64,000 nt of DNA. Origin: an uncultured Umboniibacter sp. GTDB lineage: Bacteria; Pseudomonadota; Gammaproteobacteria; Pseudomonadales; DSM-25080. The notes below the pieces were generated by a model that searched no databases, had not been told where the DNA came from, and saw only the letters and a list, made by a program, of their open reading frames with translations. The stretch is taken from assembly GCF_947497555.1 (NCBI RefSeq), contig NZ_CANMGY010000001.1, positions 496,001 through 560,000 on the forward strand, written 5' to 3'. Every line of letters starts with the position of its first letter. Within the stretch, counting starts at the first letter, position 1. This document shows positions 18,300 to 27,188 of this stretch, piece by piece. The translations under genes and the position numbers were made by a program.

Positions 18300-18854
18300 T
18301 TATTTTGCGCCCACCGACGCGCGCGCCGGTGAAACGTCAAATATTGTGTACGACAGGGTAATGGTACTCACGTTGTCCGGGACTTCGGGATCAACAATAA
18401 ACACCAACGGCATCTCAATACTTTCACCTGCGGCCAACGTCTGTTGGTTGAAGCAAAAGCATTCAGTTTTATGAAAGTAACTACTTGCTCGAAACGGCAG
18501 CACACTCGGTACTGCTTGTGCGACCATTTCCTTACCCGTTGGATTGGTGGCCAAGTAATTAACTTGCACCTGCTCCCCTGGGTGAACAAAGACTTCCGTC
18601 ACTTCTGGGCCAAACTGCCAAGGCATTTCCTCGTTGTTCATTGAAATCATCTGAACTCGAATGGTTCTGGACTCATCAACGACAACTTGCTCTGCCTGGT
18701 ACGGCCCACCCGTTTTACCGTTGAGCCCCGTTACCTCGCAAAAGAGGTTGTACAGGGGCACCATTACAACAAAAACGAAAGCGAACATGGCAACCACAAC
18801 AATGGACAGTTTGGCCACCTGACGTTGAATTTGCTTGTTTTGCTTATCGCTCAT
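18300..18854 (-). CDS. ctaG: Cytochrome c oxidase assembly protein CtaG (Cox11 family)
   Basis: This is a 184-residue copper chaperone for the CuB site of subunit I. One N-terminal membrane helix (about 14-36) is followed by a periplasmic immunoglobulin-like domain with the copper-binding pair in KTECFCFNQQ; the conserved F-x-P region precedes it. The segment PLYNLFCEVTGLNGKTGG after the helix is diagnostic for Cox11/CtaG and contains a third cysteine. It lies between coxA and coxC with about 11-bp gaps, so it is certainly co-transcribed with them. Confidence 0.95.
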   Translation of the reverse strand: MSDKQNKQIQRQVAKLSIVVVAMFAFVFVVMVPLYNLFCEVTGLNGKTGGPYQAEQVVVDESRTIRVQMISMNNEEMPWQFGPEVTEVFVHPGEQVQVNYLATNPTGKEMVAQAVPSVLPFRASSYFHKTECFCFNQQTLAAGESIEMPLVFIVDPEVPDNVSTITLSYTIFDVSPARASVGAK

Positions 18855-18865
18855 ATCGCCCTCTC

Positions 18866-20419
18866 CTAAACCTTAGGTGGTGTAGTGAAGGTGTGGTAAG
18901 GGGCTGGACTATCAACCGTCCATTCTAGACCCTCAGCACTATCCCAAACCTTCGCCGTAGCCTTCTTACCATTGCGAATGGTCTTAACCACCACAAAGAG
19001 GAAGAACACTTGCGAGAAGCCAAAGATGAAGGCGCCTATAGTTGAGATTTGGTTGAAGTCAGCAAACTGCAGCGCGTAGTCTGGAATACGACGCGGCATA
19101 CCCGCTAAGCCAACAAAGTGCATTGGGAAGAACGTGATGTTCAAGCCAATGAAACTTAACCAAAAGTGCGTCTTACCTAAAGCCTCATCCACATAGTGTC
19201 CACACCACTTTGGCAACCAGTAATACACCGCGGCGAAGATCGAGAAGATTGCGCCCGGAACCAGTACATAGTGGAAGTGAGCAACCACGAAGTAAGTATC
19301 GTGGTACTGGAAGTCAGCTGGCGCAATGGCCAACATCAGCCCAGATAGACCGCCAATGGTGAATAAAATCACAAACGCGATTGAGAACAGCATCGGCGTC
19401 TCGAAGGTAATGGAACCCCGGAACATCGTAGTGATCCAGTTGAACACCTTCACTCCCGTAGGTACCGCAATCAACATGGTTGCGTACATAAAGAAGAGTT
19501 CGCCCGCTACTGGAATTCCCACCGTGAACATATGGTGAGCCCAAACAATGAAGCTCAAAATGGCAATAGAGGCCGTGGCGTATACCATGGACGCATAACC
19601 AAACAATGGCTTGCGCGCAAAGGTTGGAATAATTGCCGAGACAATACCGAAGGCCGGTAAGATCATGATGTAAACTTCAGGGTGTCCGAAGAACCAGAAG
19701 ATGTGCTGGAACAGGACTGGGTCACCGCCACCACGTGCATCAAAGAACGCCGTGCCGAAGTGAATGTCGAACAACATCATTGTTACCACACCCGCAAGAA
19801 CCGGCATCACTGCAATCAGAAGGTAAGCAGTAATTAACCACGTCCAAACAAACAGCGGCATCTTCATCAGCGTCATGCCCGGTGCACGCATGTTCAAAAT
19901 GGTCGCGATAATATTAATCGCACCCATGATAGACGACGCACCCATGATATGGACGGCAAAGATAAAGAAGGTAACACTTGGTGGTGCATAGGTGGTTGAT
20001 AATGGCGCATAGAAGGTCCAACCGAAGTTAGGGCCGCCGCCATCCATGAAGAGTGTGGCTACCATCATTGCAAACGCAAAGGGTAGAATCCAAAAACTCC
20101 AGTTGTTCATGCGGGGTAGTGCCATGTCTGGCGCACCAACCATCATGGGTATAAGCCAGTTTGCCAAGCCAACGAAGGCTGGCATGACTGCCCCGAATAC
20201 CATGACGAGACCATGCATGGTTGTCATTTGGTTGAAAAAGCCCGGATCGACGAGCTGTAAACCTGGTTGAAATAGCTCTGCTCGAATTACTAGTGCGAAC
20301 ATGCCGCCCAGTAGGAACATAGCAAAGCTGAACCAGAGGTACATCGAACCGATGTCTTTATGGTTGGTTGTATACAACCAACGCGTGATGCCTTTAGCAG
20401 GCCCGTGATGTTCTGCCAT
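18866..20419 (-). CDS. coxA: Cytochrome c oxidase subunit I
   Basis: This 517-residue, 12-helix catalytic subunit holds haem a and the haem a3/CuB centre. Key features are MTTMHGLVMVFG (a low-spin haem ligand His), FGHPEVYIMILPAFG (CuB His and the E of the D-channel, making this an A1-type oxidase), VWAHHMFTVG (two CuB His), and YFVVAHFHYVLVPG (haem a3 and haem a His). The ATG at 20419 is preferred over the adjacent ATG at 20422 because GGAGG is then 5 bp upstream. It lies between coxB and ctaG in the leftward operon. Confidence 0.97.
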   Translation of the reverse strand: MAEHHGPAKGITRWLYTTNHKDIGSMYLWFSFAMFLLGGMFALVIRAELFQPGLQLVDPGFFNQMTTMHGLVMVFGAVMPAFVGLANWLIPMMVGAPDMALPRMNNWSFWILPFAFAMMVATLFMDGGGPNFGWTFYAPLSTTYAPPSVTFFIFAVHIMGASSIMGAINIIATILNMRAPGMTLMKMPLFVWTWLITAYLLIAVMPVLAGVVTMMLFDIHFGTAFFDARGGGDPVLFQHIFWFFGHPEVYIMILPAFGIVSAIIPTFARKPLFGYASMVYATASIAILSFIVWAHHMFTVGIPVAGELFFMYATMLIAVPTGVKVFNWITTMFRGSITFETPMLFSIAFVILFTIGGLSGLMLAIAPADFQYHDTYFVVAHFHYVLVPGAIFSIFAAVYYWLPKWCGHYVDEALGKTHFWLSFIGLNITFFPMHFVGLAGMPRRIPDYALQFADFNQISTIGAFIFGFSQVFFLFVVVKTIRNGKKATAKVWDSAEGLEWTVDSPAPYHTFTTPPKV

Positions 20420-20431
20420 CATATCCTCCCG

Positions 20432-21565
20432 CTACTGCGCTGCTTTGTATTGATAAACGTCTACGGCTTGCATGCTGTCACCCATATTGTTACCGAAAGC
20501 ACTTCGGGTATAGGTCAGCACAGCGGCCATATCGAGATCATTAAGTTGGTTGCCAAAGGCCTGCATCGCCGTACCGGGAACACCATTCACCAACAAATCT
20601 AGCTGGGCATTGATGTCACCGCGAACAATAGCACTTCCCGCAATGGCTTTACCCACACCGCCTTCACCGTTAGGGCCATGACAGGCAGCACAGTTGCGCT
20701 GATACACGGCTTCACCGCGCTCCATTAGCTCTTCAAAGCTAAAGTTCTGCGCCATCAACTCACGTAGAGTCTCTGCCTCTTGGCGCTTTTCAGCAAGCCA
20801 AGCATCGTAGTCAGCCTGATCTAAGGCTTGCACCACAATTGGCATAAATCCGTGGTCACGACCGCAGAGCTCCGCACACTGACCGCGGTAAATACCCGGC
20901 TCATCAATAACGGTCCACGCTTCGTTGTTATAACCGGGAATCGCATCTTTCTTTACTGCCAATGCCGGCACCCACCATGCGTGGATAACGTCGTTAGCGG
21001 TAATAATGAAGCGAATCTTTTTACCGGTAGGGACAACGAGTGGCTCGTCGACTTCAAGCAGATAGTGCTCGCCTTTCTGGGCTACGCCCTGAATCTCATT
21101 CTGCGAAGTACGCAAATTTGAGAAGAAGCTGACATCTTGACCCACATAGTCGTAGCGCCACTTCCATTGGTAACCGGTAATTTGAATATCGATTTCCGAA
21201 TCAGAGGTGTCGTAGATATCAACTAAGGTCTTAGTTGCTGGTAATGCCATAATGACGAGAATGATGACTGGAATCACCGTCCAAGCAATTTCTAGCGTTG
21301 TACTTTCATGGAATTGTGAAGCTTCTTTACGAACACTTCTCCGGTGAGCAATCATGCTGTAGAACATCACGCCGAAAACAACGACACCGATGCCAACACA
21401 CCACCAGAATATATCCATGTGCAAACCGTAGATCTCTCGACTTGTATCCGAGACACCTTCGGTCATATTTAAACCCCAGCGAGCACCTTCTTCGGCCATC
21501 GCGGAACACGATGCAAAAGCGGCGACCACTAAGGAATAGAGGCCCTTCTTGTCCTTTTTGAACAT
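20432..21565 (-). CDS. coxB: Cytochrome c oxidase subunit II with fused C-terminal cytochrome c domain
   Basis: This is a protein of about 377 residues. After a signal-like N-terminus come two membrane helices, then the cupredoxin domain with the CuA site: VIHAWWVPAL for the first His, and CAELCGRDHGFMPIVV for the Cys pair, His and Met. After a helical linker (LAEKRQEAETL) there is a cytochrome c domain with CAACHG at about residue 290. The covalent cytochrome marks a caa3-type oxidase. The ATG at 21565 has GGAG nine bases upstream; 21580 is the alternative. It is the first gene of the leftward operon and divergent from dinF. Confidence 0.95.
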   Translation of the reverse strand: MFKKDKKGLYSLVVAAFASCSAMAEEGARWGLNMTEGVSDTSREIYGLHMDIFWWCVGIGVVVFGVMFYSMIAHRRSVRKEASQFHESTTLEIAWTVIPVIILVIMALPATKTLVDIYDTSDSEIDIQITGYQWKWRYDYVGQDVSFFSNLRTSQNEIQGVAQKGEHYLLEVDEPLVVPTGKKIRFIITANDVIHAWWVPALAVKKDAIPGYNNEAWTVIDEPGIYRGQCAELCGRDHGFMPIVVQALDQADYDAWLAEKRQEAETLRELMAQNFSFEELMERGEAVYQRNCAACHGPNGEGGVGKAIAGSAIVRGDINAQLDLLVNGVPGTAMQAFGNQLNDLDMAAVLTYTRSAFGNNMGDSMQAVDVYQYKAAQ

Positions 21566-21652
21566 TCCCTCTGTCTCCATGCACTTATTTTTATGACTAT
21601 TGCGTTATAACTTTGGGTAGTTTCAAGCACAGTCCTGCACGGAAAGAGGGCG

Positions 21653-21683
21653 ATTGTAGTTTGGTTTGAGCCGCATACGTCAA
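21653..21683 (-). promoter_or_regulatory. Candidate promoter for the cox operon
   Basis: On the minus strand TTGACG (21683-21678) is followed 19 bp later by TACAAT (21658-21653), about 90 bp before coxB. The spacer is longer than ideal, so this is tentative. Confidence 0.35.
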
Positions 21684-21744
21684 CACCACCTCGTGCGGGG
21701 ACTAACGCCTAACCTGTCTACAGCTCGGAAAGGAGAAAGTTTTC

Positions 21745-21764
21745 TACTGTGATAGAAAACAGTT
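21745..21764. promoter_or_regulatory. LexA (SOS) box upstream of dinF
   Basis: TACTGT, 8 bp, then ACAGTT: the CTGT-N8-ACAG core of the gammaproteobacterial LexA operator is perfect, and the outer T-A on the left also matches the E. coli consensus. The site lies 115 bp before the dinF start codon and immediately upstream of a TATAAC (21769-21774) that could be the -10 element, so bound LexA would block promoter access. Confidence 0.8.
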
Positions 21765-21778
21765 CGAGTATAACGAAC
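21762..21778. promoter_or_regulatory. Second inverted repeat overlapping the dinF promoter
   Basis: GTTCG and CGAAC are separated by 7 bp, starting at the last bases of the LexA box and covering the proposed -10. It could be an extra operator or chance symmetry. Confidence 0.3.
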
Positions 21779-21878
21779 AAAAAATAATTAAACTAGATAC
21801 CAATTTCGCTTTTTATTTGATCAAAGTGTTTGATTTTTAAGCCTATTGTCTATATTTCGAACATTTACTGGAGGTTTT

Positions 21879-23210
21879 GTGATCACAAAGACACACCGTA
21901 GCGTTTGGGCATTAGCCGGCCCAATGTTGGTCACAAACCTCTCAATTCCGCTATTAGGTTTTGTGGATACCGCCGTTCTAGGGCACCTTGATGCGCCCAC
22001 AGACCTCGCCGCAGTGGCCCTTGCCACCGCGATTCTATCCTTTGTGTATTGGGGCTTTGGCTTTCTCCGAATGGGCACCACTGGATTAACGGCTAATGCA
22101 TTTGGCGCCAATAATAATGAACAGTTATCGCGCCTTATTATGCAGGGGCTATGCCTAGCCCTGCTGATCTCAACAGTCGTATTACTAAGCCAATGGCTTT
22201 GGCGTTCACCGGCCATTTCAGCCATGGGAGCCAACTCAGCCACCAGCGCTATTGCTAACAACTATCTTGCCATTCGATTATTTAGCATGCCTGCTGTGCT
22301 AGCAACCTATGTCGCGGTGGGTTGGCTACTGGGAATTGGCAACGCCAAGGCAACCCTAGTGATTGCCGTAGGCACAAACCTGCTTAATATCCTCGGCGAT
22401 CTGATCTTTGTACTAGTGTTTGGTTGGGGTGCCGAGGGAGCCGCCTTGGCGAGCGTTATCGCGGAATACGTAGGAGTATTAATTGCCGCAGCCTATTTAT
22501 TGCACTACCGACGAAAGTTTCAGCTAGCTCAACCCAAAAATTGGCTGGCAGGGTGGCGACAACTTATCCAAGCCAACAGCGCGCTATTTGTTCGTACCTT
22601 ACTATTGCTCTTTGCTATTGCATTCTTTACCTCTCAAGGCGCTCGCCTGGGCGAATTGACCCTTGCCGCCAATGCCATCCTGTATCAGCTAGTTGCTGCG
22701 AGTGCCTTCGCGCTGGATGCCTTTGCTCATGCTACCGAGAGCTTGGCCGGCAGATTCATTGGAAACAAGGACCAACGCGCTTTCAGGACCCACACGGGCG
22801 CAGCGCTAGTTTGGGCGCTGGTGTGTGCGCTAATAATCAGCCTAGTGTATTACTTAGCGGGCAGCGAGATCCTAAACCTTTTCACCCAGCAGGCAGACAT
22901 CCTGGAAGTGGCGAACGAAGCGCTGCCCTGGGTTGTTTTGATACCACTGGTATCCATCCTCAGCTATCAACTTGATGGCTTATATATCGGCGCGGGTGAA
23001 TACGCCGCGATGCGCAATATTATGATAGTTAGTGTAATCATTTATCTCAGCGTTTTTTACGTCAGCCAAACTTGGGGAAATGATGGCCTTTGGCTGGCAT
23101 TTATCGCACTAAACGCTAGCAGAAGCGCGTTGATGACCGGGCACTGGCTTAAGGCTAGACAGAGATGGTTTTTCGTCGCTGAGGGCCGAGGGCTAAGGGC
23201 TAAGGGCTAA
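21879..23210 (+). CDS. dinF: MATE family efflux transporter DinF
   Basis: This 443-residue, 12-helix multidrug/oligosaccharidyl-lipid/polysaccharide flippase is of the DinF branch. The start is a GTG at 21879 with TGGAGG 3-8 bp upstream. Signatures shared with E. coli DinF include PLLGFVDTAVLGHLD, FLRMGTTGLTANAFGA and GAALASVIAEYVG. The family exports toxic organics in exchange for H+ or Na+. In E. coli dinF is cotranscribed with lexA and SOS-induced; here lexA is not adjacent, but a near-consensus LexA box lies upstream. The last codons (GLRAKG and stop) lie in a GGGCTAA tandem array. Confidence 0.9.
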   Translation: MITKTHRSVWALAGPMLVTNLSIPLLGFVDTAVLGHLDAPTDLAAVALATAILSFVYWGFGFLRMGTTGLTANAFGANNNEQLSRLIMQGLCLALLISTVVLLSQWLWRSPAISAMGANSATSAIANNYLAIRLFSMPAVLATYVAVGWLLGIGNAKATLVIAVGTNLLNILGDLIFVLVFGWGAEGAALASVIAEYVGVLIAAAYLLHYRRKFQLAQPKNWLAGWRQLIQANSALFVRTLLLLFAIAFFTSQGARLGELTLAANAILYQLVAASAFALDAFAHATESLAGRFIGNKDQRAFRTHTGAALVWALVCALIISLVYYLAGSEILNLFTQQADILEVANEALPWVVLIPLVSILSYQLDGLYIGAGEYAAMRNIMIVSVIIYLSVFYVSQTWGNDGLWLAFIALNASRSALMTGHWLKARQRWFFVAEGRGLRAKG

Positions 23211-23245
23211 GGGCTAAGGGCTAAGGGCTAAGGGCTAAGGGCTAA
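23183..23245. repeat. Heptanucleotide tandem array (GGGCTAA)n
   Basis: Eight perfect head-to-tail copies of GGGCTAA occupy 23190-23245, preceded by one variant copy GGGCCGA at 23183-23189. The TAA stop of dinF lies in the third perfect copy, and the CTA (TAG in reverse) ending azlD lies in the last. Copy-number change would not alter the dinF product as long as three copies remain. The array is a candidate slippage-prone locus. Confidence 0.97.
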
Positions 23246-23553
23246 GAAATCAGCATCAACCCAGAAAATGCCAAAATCCCCAGCACCGCAGCCAACAGTG
23301 TTCGCTTGGTTTTGAACGCCACGGCGGCGGTGACGAGCGCACCGACCAAGTAAGGATTGAAGAGCGAGACCACTAGCTGCTGCTCTTGAATAAAAACAAT
23401 GGGAGCCCAAATAGCTGTCATTACCGCTGGAGCGGTGAAGGAGAGGAAACGCTGAGTTCTGGTTCCTAGCCGGATGGGTAGTCGAGGCTCCAGAAAGACG
23501 TATCGGCTGGCGAAGACAATAGCCAGCATGGCAAGGATGATCAGCCAAATCAT
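23242..23553 (-). CDS. azlD: AzlD family branched-chain amino acid exporter subunit
   Basis: This is a 103-residue protein with four hydrophobic segments and the short AzlD-type layout (MIWLIILAMLAIV, then SRYVFLEP and a final hydrophobic helix). AzlD proteins pair with AzlC to export branched-chain amino acids or analogues. Its ATG overlaps the azlC stop by 4 bp, showing translational coupling. The TAG stop lies inside the GGGCTAA array, where the gene converges with dinF. Confidence is lower for substrate than for family. Confidence 0.85.
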   Translation of the reverse strand: MIWLIILAMLAIVFASRYVFLEPRLPIRLGTRTQRFLSFTAPAVMTAIWAPIVFIQEQQLVVSLFNPYLVGALVTAAVAFKTKRTLLAAVLGILAFSGLMLIS

Positions 23554-24236
23554 TGCTTTCGCTCCCAGCTATCTACTCCGTAGGCGCAGGCCATTGCAAG
23601 CAAACTTGCCAACACAATAGCGGCAGGTATCGCGAAGAAACTAAATACTACCGATAGCACTAGGGAGACAATCACCGCGGTCATCGCAGCCCAAGTTTTT
23701 ACCCCCGGCGCGACCATGGCGATAAAGATGGCAGCAATGGCAAACTCCAAGCCATACTCGGAGAGCTCCGGTACTTGAGAGGCCAAAACAATACCCGCCA
23801 TGGTTGATAGATTCCAAGCAATATAGAAGCTCAATCCAGCACCTAGGGCAAACCAATGATTGAAATCTTCATCACGCTGCATACCACAGACTGCAAACAG
23901 CTCATCGGTTAGAAGAAAGCCCAGAGAGAGGCGCCACTTCAACGGCCTGTTAGCTATTTTTGATCGCATTGCCACGCCATAGAGGAAGTGCCGAGAGGTA
24001 ATGAACAGCGTAGTGAGAAGGATGGTAAAGATCCCTGCGCCGGCTTTGATTAACCCCAGGGCTACCAATTGCGCGGCGCCGGCGAACACCAGCAGGCTCA
24101 TCGCCGCGGCACTCAATTCGCTTAGCCCCGCATCCATTGCCAGTGAACCGGTAAGCACACCCCAAGGCAGCACAATGAGGCTTAGCGGCATCATCGCGAG
24201 TGAGCCGCGCTTAAACTGTTGCGAGTTGCTTTGCAT
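23550..24236 (-). CDS. azlC: AzlC family branched-chain amino acid exporter, large subunit
   Basis: This 228-residue polytopic protein has five to six membrane segments. Family features are the ALPWGVLTG-like start (LIVLPWGVLTGSLA), the FAGAAQLVALGL segment and the SRHFLYGVAMRSK followed by FLLTDELFAV, all typical of AzlC/YgaZ. YgaZ of E. coli exports L-valine with its small partner YgaH, to which AzlD corresponds. The start at 24236 is 67 bp after the yheV stop on the same strand, so it may be read from the prlC operon or its own promoter. Confidence 0.88.
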   Translation of the reverse strand: MQSNSQQFKRGSLAMMPLSLIVLPWGVLTGSLAMDAGLSELSAAAMSLLVFAGAAQLVALGLIKAGAGIFTILLTTLFITSRHFLYGVAMRSKIANRPLKWRLSLGFLLTDELFAVCGMQRDEDFNHWFALGAGLSFYIAWNLSTMAGIVLASQVPELSEYGLEFAIAAIFIAMVAPGVKTWAAMTAVIVSLVLSVVFSFFAIPAAIVLASLLAMACAYGVDSWERKQ

Positions 24237-24303
24237 TGATTCCCCGTTCGCCCTCGGTCTTAGACTTCAGTCAGCGGTGGTTGGCGATAAGCTGCGCTGC
24301 CCG

Positions 24304-24543
24304 CTATTTTTTCAATCCCGAGAGATCAATAATCTGCACCGCTGACTGCTTCTCTTCTTCGGTACGATTTACCCGTGTTTCTAACTCGCCACCGGCAGAA
24401 TGTATATGCATCTCATCCTTAAAACCACACTCTATGCATTCGCGATAGTTAGTTTCATCCTCGCGATACATTACCAGTCGATCCTGCGCCTTACATTTAG
24501 GACACACGGCACCCGCAATGAAACGCTTATTTGACTTAAACAT
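24304..24543 (-). CDS. yheV: YheV family putative metal-binding protein
   Basis: This is a 79-residue protein starting at the ATG at 24543, inside the last 8 bp of prlC. It matches YheV: KRFIAGAVCPKCKAQDRLVMYRED and RECIECGF form two CxxC pairs, very likely a zinc ribbon. E. coli also has yheV directly after prlC, so the overlap and order are conserved. The function is unknown. The C-terminal tail (about residues 60-79) is longer than in E. coli and ends IIDLSGLKK. Confidence 0.88.
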   Translation of the reverse strand: MFKSNKRFIAGAVCPKCKAQDRLVMYREDETNYRECIECGFKDEMHIHSAGGELETRVNRTEEEKQSAVQIIDLSGLKK

Positions 24544-26563
24544 GAGCTTCCTCAATTCCGCTATGGCGAAGTAGGGCATCGATCGTTGCATCGCGACCTC
24601 TAAACTCTCGATAGAGATCCGCTGCTGGTTCCGATCCACCCCGGCTTAGAATGCAATTAAACAATTGAGCTGCGGCTGCCTCGCTAAAGATCCCCAACTC
24701 CTCGAAAAGCGAATAGGCGTCTGCTGACAACACTTCAGCCCACTTATAACTGTAGTAGCCGGCCGCATAACCACCGGCGAAAATATGCGCAAATGACAGC
24801 GGAAAAGCATTCTCCGCCACGGCAGGAACAATGGATAAGCGCGAGCGAATTTCCGCCAACTTTGCCATCGCATTTGGTGTTCCGTCAGCCCGCGTTTCTG
24901 CATGCAGCTCGAAGTCGTAAATAGCAAATTCCAACTGGCGTACCATGAACAGCGCCGACTGAAAGTTCTTCGCCGCGAGCAGCTTCTCCAGCAACGGTTG
25001 AGGTAAGGCTTCGCCACTCTCGTAGTGAGCTGAAATGAGCGGAATGACCTCTGGCTCCCAGCACCAGTTCTCAAGTAGTTGCGAGGGAAGCTCAACCGCA
25101 TCCCATGCTACGCCGTTAATACCTGATACGGCCGGCACATCAATTTCGGTCAACATATGGTGTAAACCGTGGCCAAACTCATGGAATAGCGTGGTGACTT
25201 CGTCGTGCGACAACAGGCTCGGAATTTCATCACTTGGCGGCGTGAAGTTACAGGTTAAGTAGGCCACTGGAAGCTGTGTGCCGCTTGAGTCCACACGGCG
25301 CACTCGGCAATCGTCCATCCAGGCACCACCACGCTTACCTTCACGGGCAAAAAGATCGAAGTAGAAGCTGGCGATGGGCTGCCCCTGTTTAACGAGTTGG
25401 TAATAGCCCACGTCCTGGTGCCAAGTCGCTACGGTGTCGTCACGCTGGATATCCACATTGAACAAACGCTTCACTACTGCGAACAGACCACTTACTACCC
25501 GATCAACCGGGAAATAGGGGCGAAGCTCTTCCTGTGACAGTTGGTAGTTCTGTTGACGAATCTTCTCCGAAACGTAAGCCACATCCCAGGGTTGAACCGG
25601 CGTCAAGCCCAGCTCTGCCGCGAAATCTTCGACCTCGGCGAATTCTGTCTTCGCCTGCGCAGAAGAACGCTGCGCAAGATCATTTAGTAGGTTGAGCACC
25701 TGCTCCTCACTTTCGGCCATTTTGGTGGCCAGGCTGAGTTGCGCATAGTTGTCAAAACCTAACAGCTCAGCGAGCTCGCCACGGGCGGTTAGGATCTGCT
25801 GTACGTTGTCACTGTTATCGGTTTTAGCATCATGATGTGGTGCACTTGAAGCACGGGAAACAAAGGCTCTGTGCAACCTCTCGCGCAGCGCGCGATGGTC
25901 AGCAAACATCATGACTGCCATATATTGCGGGGCATCTAGAGTCAGGAGGTAGCCAGCTAATGATTTGGCTTCAGCCGCTGCCTTGGCTACTGCCAGGTTG
26001 GCCGCGGGCAGGCCCGCTAGTTCGCTAGCATCCTCATGGTGCTCGGTCCAAGCTTGGGTACAATCAAGCAAATTGTTGGAGAAGTCATTACTCAGTTGAG
26101 CCAAGTTTTGCTTAATCTGGGCAATGCGTTGCTGTTGTTCAGCGGGCAAGCCGATGCCCGAGAGCTTAAACCCACGAAGCGCATGCTCAACCGTGGTGCG
26201 TTGCGCCACGGTGCCGTCTGTCCGATCCGCCAACTGTTGATAACACTTGAACAGCTTTTCATTTTGACCGCGTTCGGTGTGCCAAGCTGTTAATGCCTGA
26301 ATGCAGTTATCGTGAGCGCTACGTAGTTCATCGGTAGAACAGACATTATTGAGATGAGAGACGGGCGACCAAGCTCGGCTCAGTTCGTCATCGAGCGCCT
26401 CTATACGTTCCAACCAATGCCAATCAATGGTTTGCTCCACTTCAAACTTCGCTACCTGCGCGCGCGCATCGCTGAGCATTGCGTTAATAGTCGTCTCTAC
26501 CTGATCAATTGGGAATTGATTGAAGGGAGGTGTTGCTTGCGGACCAATGAGTGGATTCGTCAT
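24536..26563 (-). CDS. prlC: Oligopeptidase A (M3 zinc metallopeptidase)
   Basis: This 675-residue cytosolic metallopeptidase degrades short peptides, including cleaved signal peptides. The M3 zinc motif HEFGHGLHH is present, with the downstream Glu ligand in GVAWDAVELPSQ. The N-terminal helical part and the C-terminal FAGGYAAGYYSYKWAEVL segment are typical of the PrlC/Dcp group; the length fits PrlC (about 680). The gene is divergent from the gamma carbonic anhydrase gene with a 77-bp gap and is coupled to yheV. Confidence 0.95.
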   Translation of the reverse strand: MTNPLIGPQATPPFNQFPIDQVETTINAMLSDARAQVAKFEVEQTIDWHWLERIEALDDELSRAWSPVSHLNNVCSTDELRSAHDNCIQALTAWHTERGQNEKLFKCYQQLADRTDGTVAQRTTVEHALRGFKLSGIGLPAEQQQRIAQIKQNLAQLSNDFSNNLLDCTQAWTEHHEDASELAGLPAANLAVAKAAAEAKSLAGYLLTLDAPQYMAVMMFADHRALRERLHRAFVSRASSAPHHDAKTDNSDNVQQILTARGELAELLGFDNYAQLSLATKMAESEEQVLNLLNDLAQRSSAQAKTEFAEVEDFAAELGLTPVQPWDVAYVSEKIRQQNYQLSQEELRPYFPVDRVVSGLFAVVKRLFNVDIQRDDTVATWHQDVGYYQLVKQGQPIASFYFDLFAREGKRGGAWMDDCRVRRVDSSGTQLPVAYLTCNFTPPSDEIPSLLSHDEVTTLFHEFGHGLHHMLTEIDVPAVSGINGVAWDAVELPSQLLENWCWEPEVIPLISAHYESGEALPQPLLEKLLAAKNFQSALFMVRQLEFAIYDFELHAETRADGTPNAMAKLAEIRSRLSIVPAVAENAFPLSFAHIFAGGYAAGYYSYKWAEVLSADAYSLFEELGIFSEAAAAQLFNCILSRGGSEPAADLYREFRGRDATIDALLRHSGIEEAHV

Positions 26564-26640
26564 AAACAGCCTTTTCAGTTTTTTGTCGTTTGCTTACAGG
26601 TTATTATGGGGGCAATTAGTCAGCTTACAATGGGTGCAGC

Positions 26641-27188
26641 ATGAAAGAAGCCATAACTAGCCACAAAGGTAGCCAGCCCGTGTTGGGAGCACGTGTATTG
26701 GTTGATGATCGCTCACGAATTATCGGTGATGTCATACTCGGTGACGATTCCTCGGTTTGGCCGATGGCCGTTATTCGCGGCGATATGCATCGAATTCGTA
26801 TTGGCGAACGAACCTCGGTTCAAGACGGCGCAATTCTGCACATCACCCACGCTGGGCCCTTTAACCCCGATGGTTACCCGCTTACTATAGGGAGCGACGT
26901 CACTATTGGTCATCAAGCGTGTTTACACGGCTGTACCATTGGCAATGAGGTACTGATAGGCATTGGTGCAACGGTGTTAGATGGCGCGGTGGTCGAAGAT
27001 CAAGTGGTAATTGGTGCCGGTACCTTGGTGCCACCGGGGAAGCGACTTGAATCAGGCTATGTGTACATGGGGAGTCCCGCCAAGCAGGCGCGCCCCTTAA
27101 CTGACAAGGAGCGTAAATTCTTCAAGTATACTGCCGGTAACTACGTCAAACTGAAAGATGACTACTTAAATGAGCTCGCTGCAGGTAA

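Noticed and set aside
22424-22975. 183-codon open frame on the + strand within dinF
   Set aside because: Out of frame with the clear DinF protein, basic and cysteine-rich composition with no family signature; a shadow of the real gene.
24646-25101. 151-codon leftward frame inside prlC
   Set aside because: Overlaps the conserved C-terminal half of PrlC in another frame; Arg/Ser-rich translation typical of a shadow.
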